Assembly (NCBI RefSeq): GCF_022780145.1
Contig: NZ_JALEXO010000070.1
Coordinates: forward strand, 1-7,161
Reading direction: 5' to 3'
Source: Intestinibacter sp.
GTDB lineage: Bacteria > Bacillota > Clostridia > Peptostreptococcales > Peptostreptococcaceae
Length of the DNA stretch: 7,161 nucleotides
Each line of letters opens with the position of its first letter. The first letter of the stretch is position 1. The position numbers and the translations under genes were made by a program. Of this stretch, positions 6,266-7,161 are shown one piece after another. The notes under the pieces were generated by a model, which saw only the letters and a program-made list of their open reading frames with translations, did no database searches and was not told the origin of the DNA.

Positions 6266-6278
6266 TACCCTAAGGGTA
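6266..6278. repeat. GC-containing palindrome TACCCT-A-AGGGTA, candidate operator
   Basis: Perfect 6-bp arms (6266-6271, 6273-6278) around a single base. The six G/C bases stand out in an intergenic region that is otherwise nearly all A/T. It lies about 38-50 bp upstream of the predicted AraC-gene start. It is too short and lacks a T-tract to be a terminator, so a protein-binding site is the better guess. Confidence 0.4.
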
Positions 6279-6300
6279 TTAATCTAGCTTTTTGGAATTA

Positions 6301-6317
6301 TTGATATTTTGATATTT
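6301..6317. repeat. Tandem TTGATATT repeat between the amidase and AraC genes
   Basis: TTGATATTT occurs at 6301-6309 and again at 6309-6317 (period 8). Just outside, GAATTATT occurs at 6295-6302 and 6323-6330, 28 bp apart. The rest of 6279-6355 is A/T-rich, with no convincing terminator hairpin for the amidase gene, so some read-through into the AraC gene is possible. Confidence 0.3.
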
Positions 6318-6355
6318 TTTTTGAATTATTAGTTATTTTTTTAATTATACTTTTC

Positions 6356-7042
6356 TTATTCCAAGCATTTTTGCTCAAACCAATCCCAATCCAATCCATA
6401 TTTTCCTTCAAGTAGCCATTGAGGACATTCTTTACCTGTATAATCCTCGTGCTTTTTAAGCTGTAATCCTCCTTGATATTTGCTCAAAATTTTAAATAAT
6501 TCTATAGCATTTAAATAGGCTTGTCTCTGTTTAGCTCCATCTGTGTACATACATATTTCTATAGAAATACCTGTCTGATTACCTTCATGTGTTCCTTGTG
6601 CATACGCCTCCCAATTCAAAGGAATATTCTCGATAATCTTATCATATCCTACAGTTATGGTCCATGATGCATTTCTATATTTAGAATAAGCAGTGCCTGC
6701 ATATGGATCTTCATTTGCGTTTTTTAGAGATTCATACATCTTATCAGCATCTACATCTATACACCCAGTCTGATGAATTACGACGTCTTTAGGCTTTATT
6801 TTAGTTCCAGGAATGCATGAACCCTTGTCTAGTAATTTATCTGATATAACCTCCGCTCTACCTATTCTCGTTCCATTTACAAGCACATCGTCTTTTATAT
6901 ACTGTGTAGAAGATCCGTAGATATAATTTAATTTACTTATCAATAGACATATCAATAACAGTATCATCAACAAATAAATAGTTATTTGCTTATTTTTTTT
7001 GAAAAAATCAATATCGATAGAATTTAAATTTATTTTATTCAT
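6356..7042 (-). CDS. Membrane-anchored N-acetylmuramoyl-L-alanine amidase (Amidase_2 / T7-lysozyme type)
   Basis: A 228-residue zinc amidase that would cut the bond between N-acetylmuramic acid and L-alanine in peptidoglycan. After a short charged N-terminus (KKNK, 15-18) comes one hydrophobic segment (about 19-36), with no clear signal-peptidase site, so an anchor with the enzyme outside is expected. The Amidase_2 domain covers about 70-212: VIHQTG with zinc ligand H90, GISIEIC (158-164), and KKHEDYTGKECP with H198, K204 and C206. The H-x5-K-x-C spacing equals that of T7 lysozyme (H122, K128, C130). No cell-wall-binding repeats or SH3 domain follow, so anchoring replaces wall binding. The start is ATG at 7042, 8 nt after GGGGG; a TTG at 7057 in the same frame would place that ribosome site inside the gene and is rejected. 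It could act in growth, sporulation or lysis; phage origin is not supported by neighbours. Confidence 0.9.
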   Translation of the reverse strand: MNKINLNSIDIDFFKKNKQITIYLLMILLLICLLISKLNYIYGSSTQYIKDDVLVNGTRIGRAEVISDKLLDKGSCIPGTKIKPKDVVIHQTGCIDVDADKMYESLKNANEDPYAGTAYSKYRNASWTITVGYDKIIENIPLNWEAYAQGTHEGNQTGISIEICMYTDGAKQRQAYLNAIELFKILSKYQGGLQLKKHEDYTGKECPQWLLEGKYGLDWDWFEQKCLE

Positions 7043-7050
7043 ATAAAAAT

Positions 7051-7055
7051 CCCCC
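7051..7055 (-). promoter_or_regulatory. Ribosome site that selects the ATG at 7042 for the amidase
   Basis: On the minus strand 7055-7051 is GGGGG, 8 nt before ATG at 7042-7040. It can pair with CCUCC of 16S rRNA with one G-U pair. It shows that translation starts at this ATG, not at the upstream in-frame TTG (7057). Confidence 0.7.
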
Positions 7056-7080
7056 AAAATCTTATTTTTGCAAACTTTTA

Positions 7081-7096
7081 TATAATCTAGATTATA
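7081..7096. repeat. Perfect 16-bp palindrome over the amidase -10, candidate operator
   Basis: TATAATCTAGATTATA is its own reverse complement. It contains the half-site ATAATCTA/TAGATTAT, also found as an inverted repeat at 6213-6236. On the minus strand its first six bases (7096-7091) are the consensus -10, so a protein bound here would cover the promoter. Confidence 0.5.
7091..7096 (-). promoter_or_regulatory. -10 promoter candidate for the amidase
   Basis: On the minus strand 7096-7091 is TATAAT. No good -35 is seen 16-18 bp upstream. The start would be near 7084, giving a leader of about 42 nt. The rest of 7097-7161 is A/T-rich with nothing else I can name. Confidence 0.4.
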
Positions 7097-7161
7097 CTAA
7101 ATACTTATATATAAATGATACATTAAAAATATATATTTTTTATTTTAATTTTCTTAAATTT

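Noticed and set aside
6301..6330. CRISPR-like or mobile-element repeats
   Set aside because: The repeats are 8-9 bp, A/T-rich and only two copies each; no spacers, terminal repeats of useful length or transposase.
7043..7057. TTG at 7057 as the amidase start
   Set aside because: It would put the GGGGG ribosome site inside the coding region; the ATG at 7042 is correctly spaced from that site.
6356..7161. Prophage lysis module around the amidase
   Set aside because: No holin, tail, integrase or other phage gene is present, and the protein has an N-terminal anchor.

Overview
The window looks like chromosomal DNA from a low-GC, anaerobic Firmicute. The AT-rich intergenic DNA, strong AGGAGG-type ribosome sites and the protein sequences all suggest a clostridial organism. 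Peptostreptococcaceae (Clostridioides, Romboutsia or Paraclostridium-like) is my best guess from general resemblance, not from a search. I see no tRNA, rRNA, transposon, integrase or CRISPR array. Except for the first gene, every recognisable gene lies on the minus strand.

Layout. (1) 1-465, plus strand: the C-terminal part of formate-tetrahydrofolate ligase (fhs), cut by the window edge. It ends at a hairpin shared with the converging neighbour. (2) 590-3136, minus: an 848-residue protein with a degenerate KaiC/RecA-like N-terminus joined to a PEP-synthase/PPDK-type ATP-grasp domain. It lacks the phosphohistidine and PEP-binding domains that a real PEP synthase needs. (3) 3346-5025, minus: a two-gene operon of a stand-alone RelA/SpoT-type nucleotide synthetase followed by a Cof-type HAD phosphatase. 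The last two Arg codons of the synthetase (AGG AGG) are the Shine-Dalgarno of the phosphatase. (4) 5026-5324: an intergenic region with divergent promoter candidates and a possible short plus-strand transcript, which carries a 29-codon reading frame ending directly against a hairpin. (5) 5325-6194, minus: an AraC-family regulator with a cupin-like sensor half and a GTG start. (6) 6356-7042, minus: a membrane-anchored, T7-lysozyme-type N-acetylmuramoyl-L-alanine amidase.

How the parts may work together. The synthetase/HAD pair is the clearest functional unit: translation is coupled, and a hydrolase-less synthetase is made together with a phosphatase. The amidase and the AraC gene have separate promoter candidates, but both carry the same 8-bp half-site (ATAATCTA) as an inverted repeat over the -10/start region, which hints at one shared regulator. 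Promoter and operator calls are made by eye in very AT-rich DNA and are tentative. The most unusual items are the catalytically incomplete PEP-synthase-like fusion, the synthetase/HAD operon, and the unassigned plus-strand unit at about 5190-5330.
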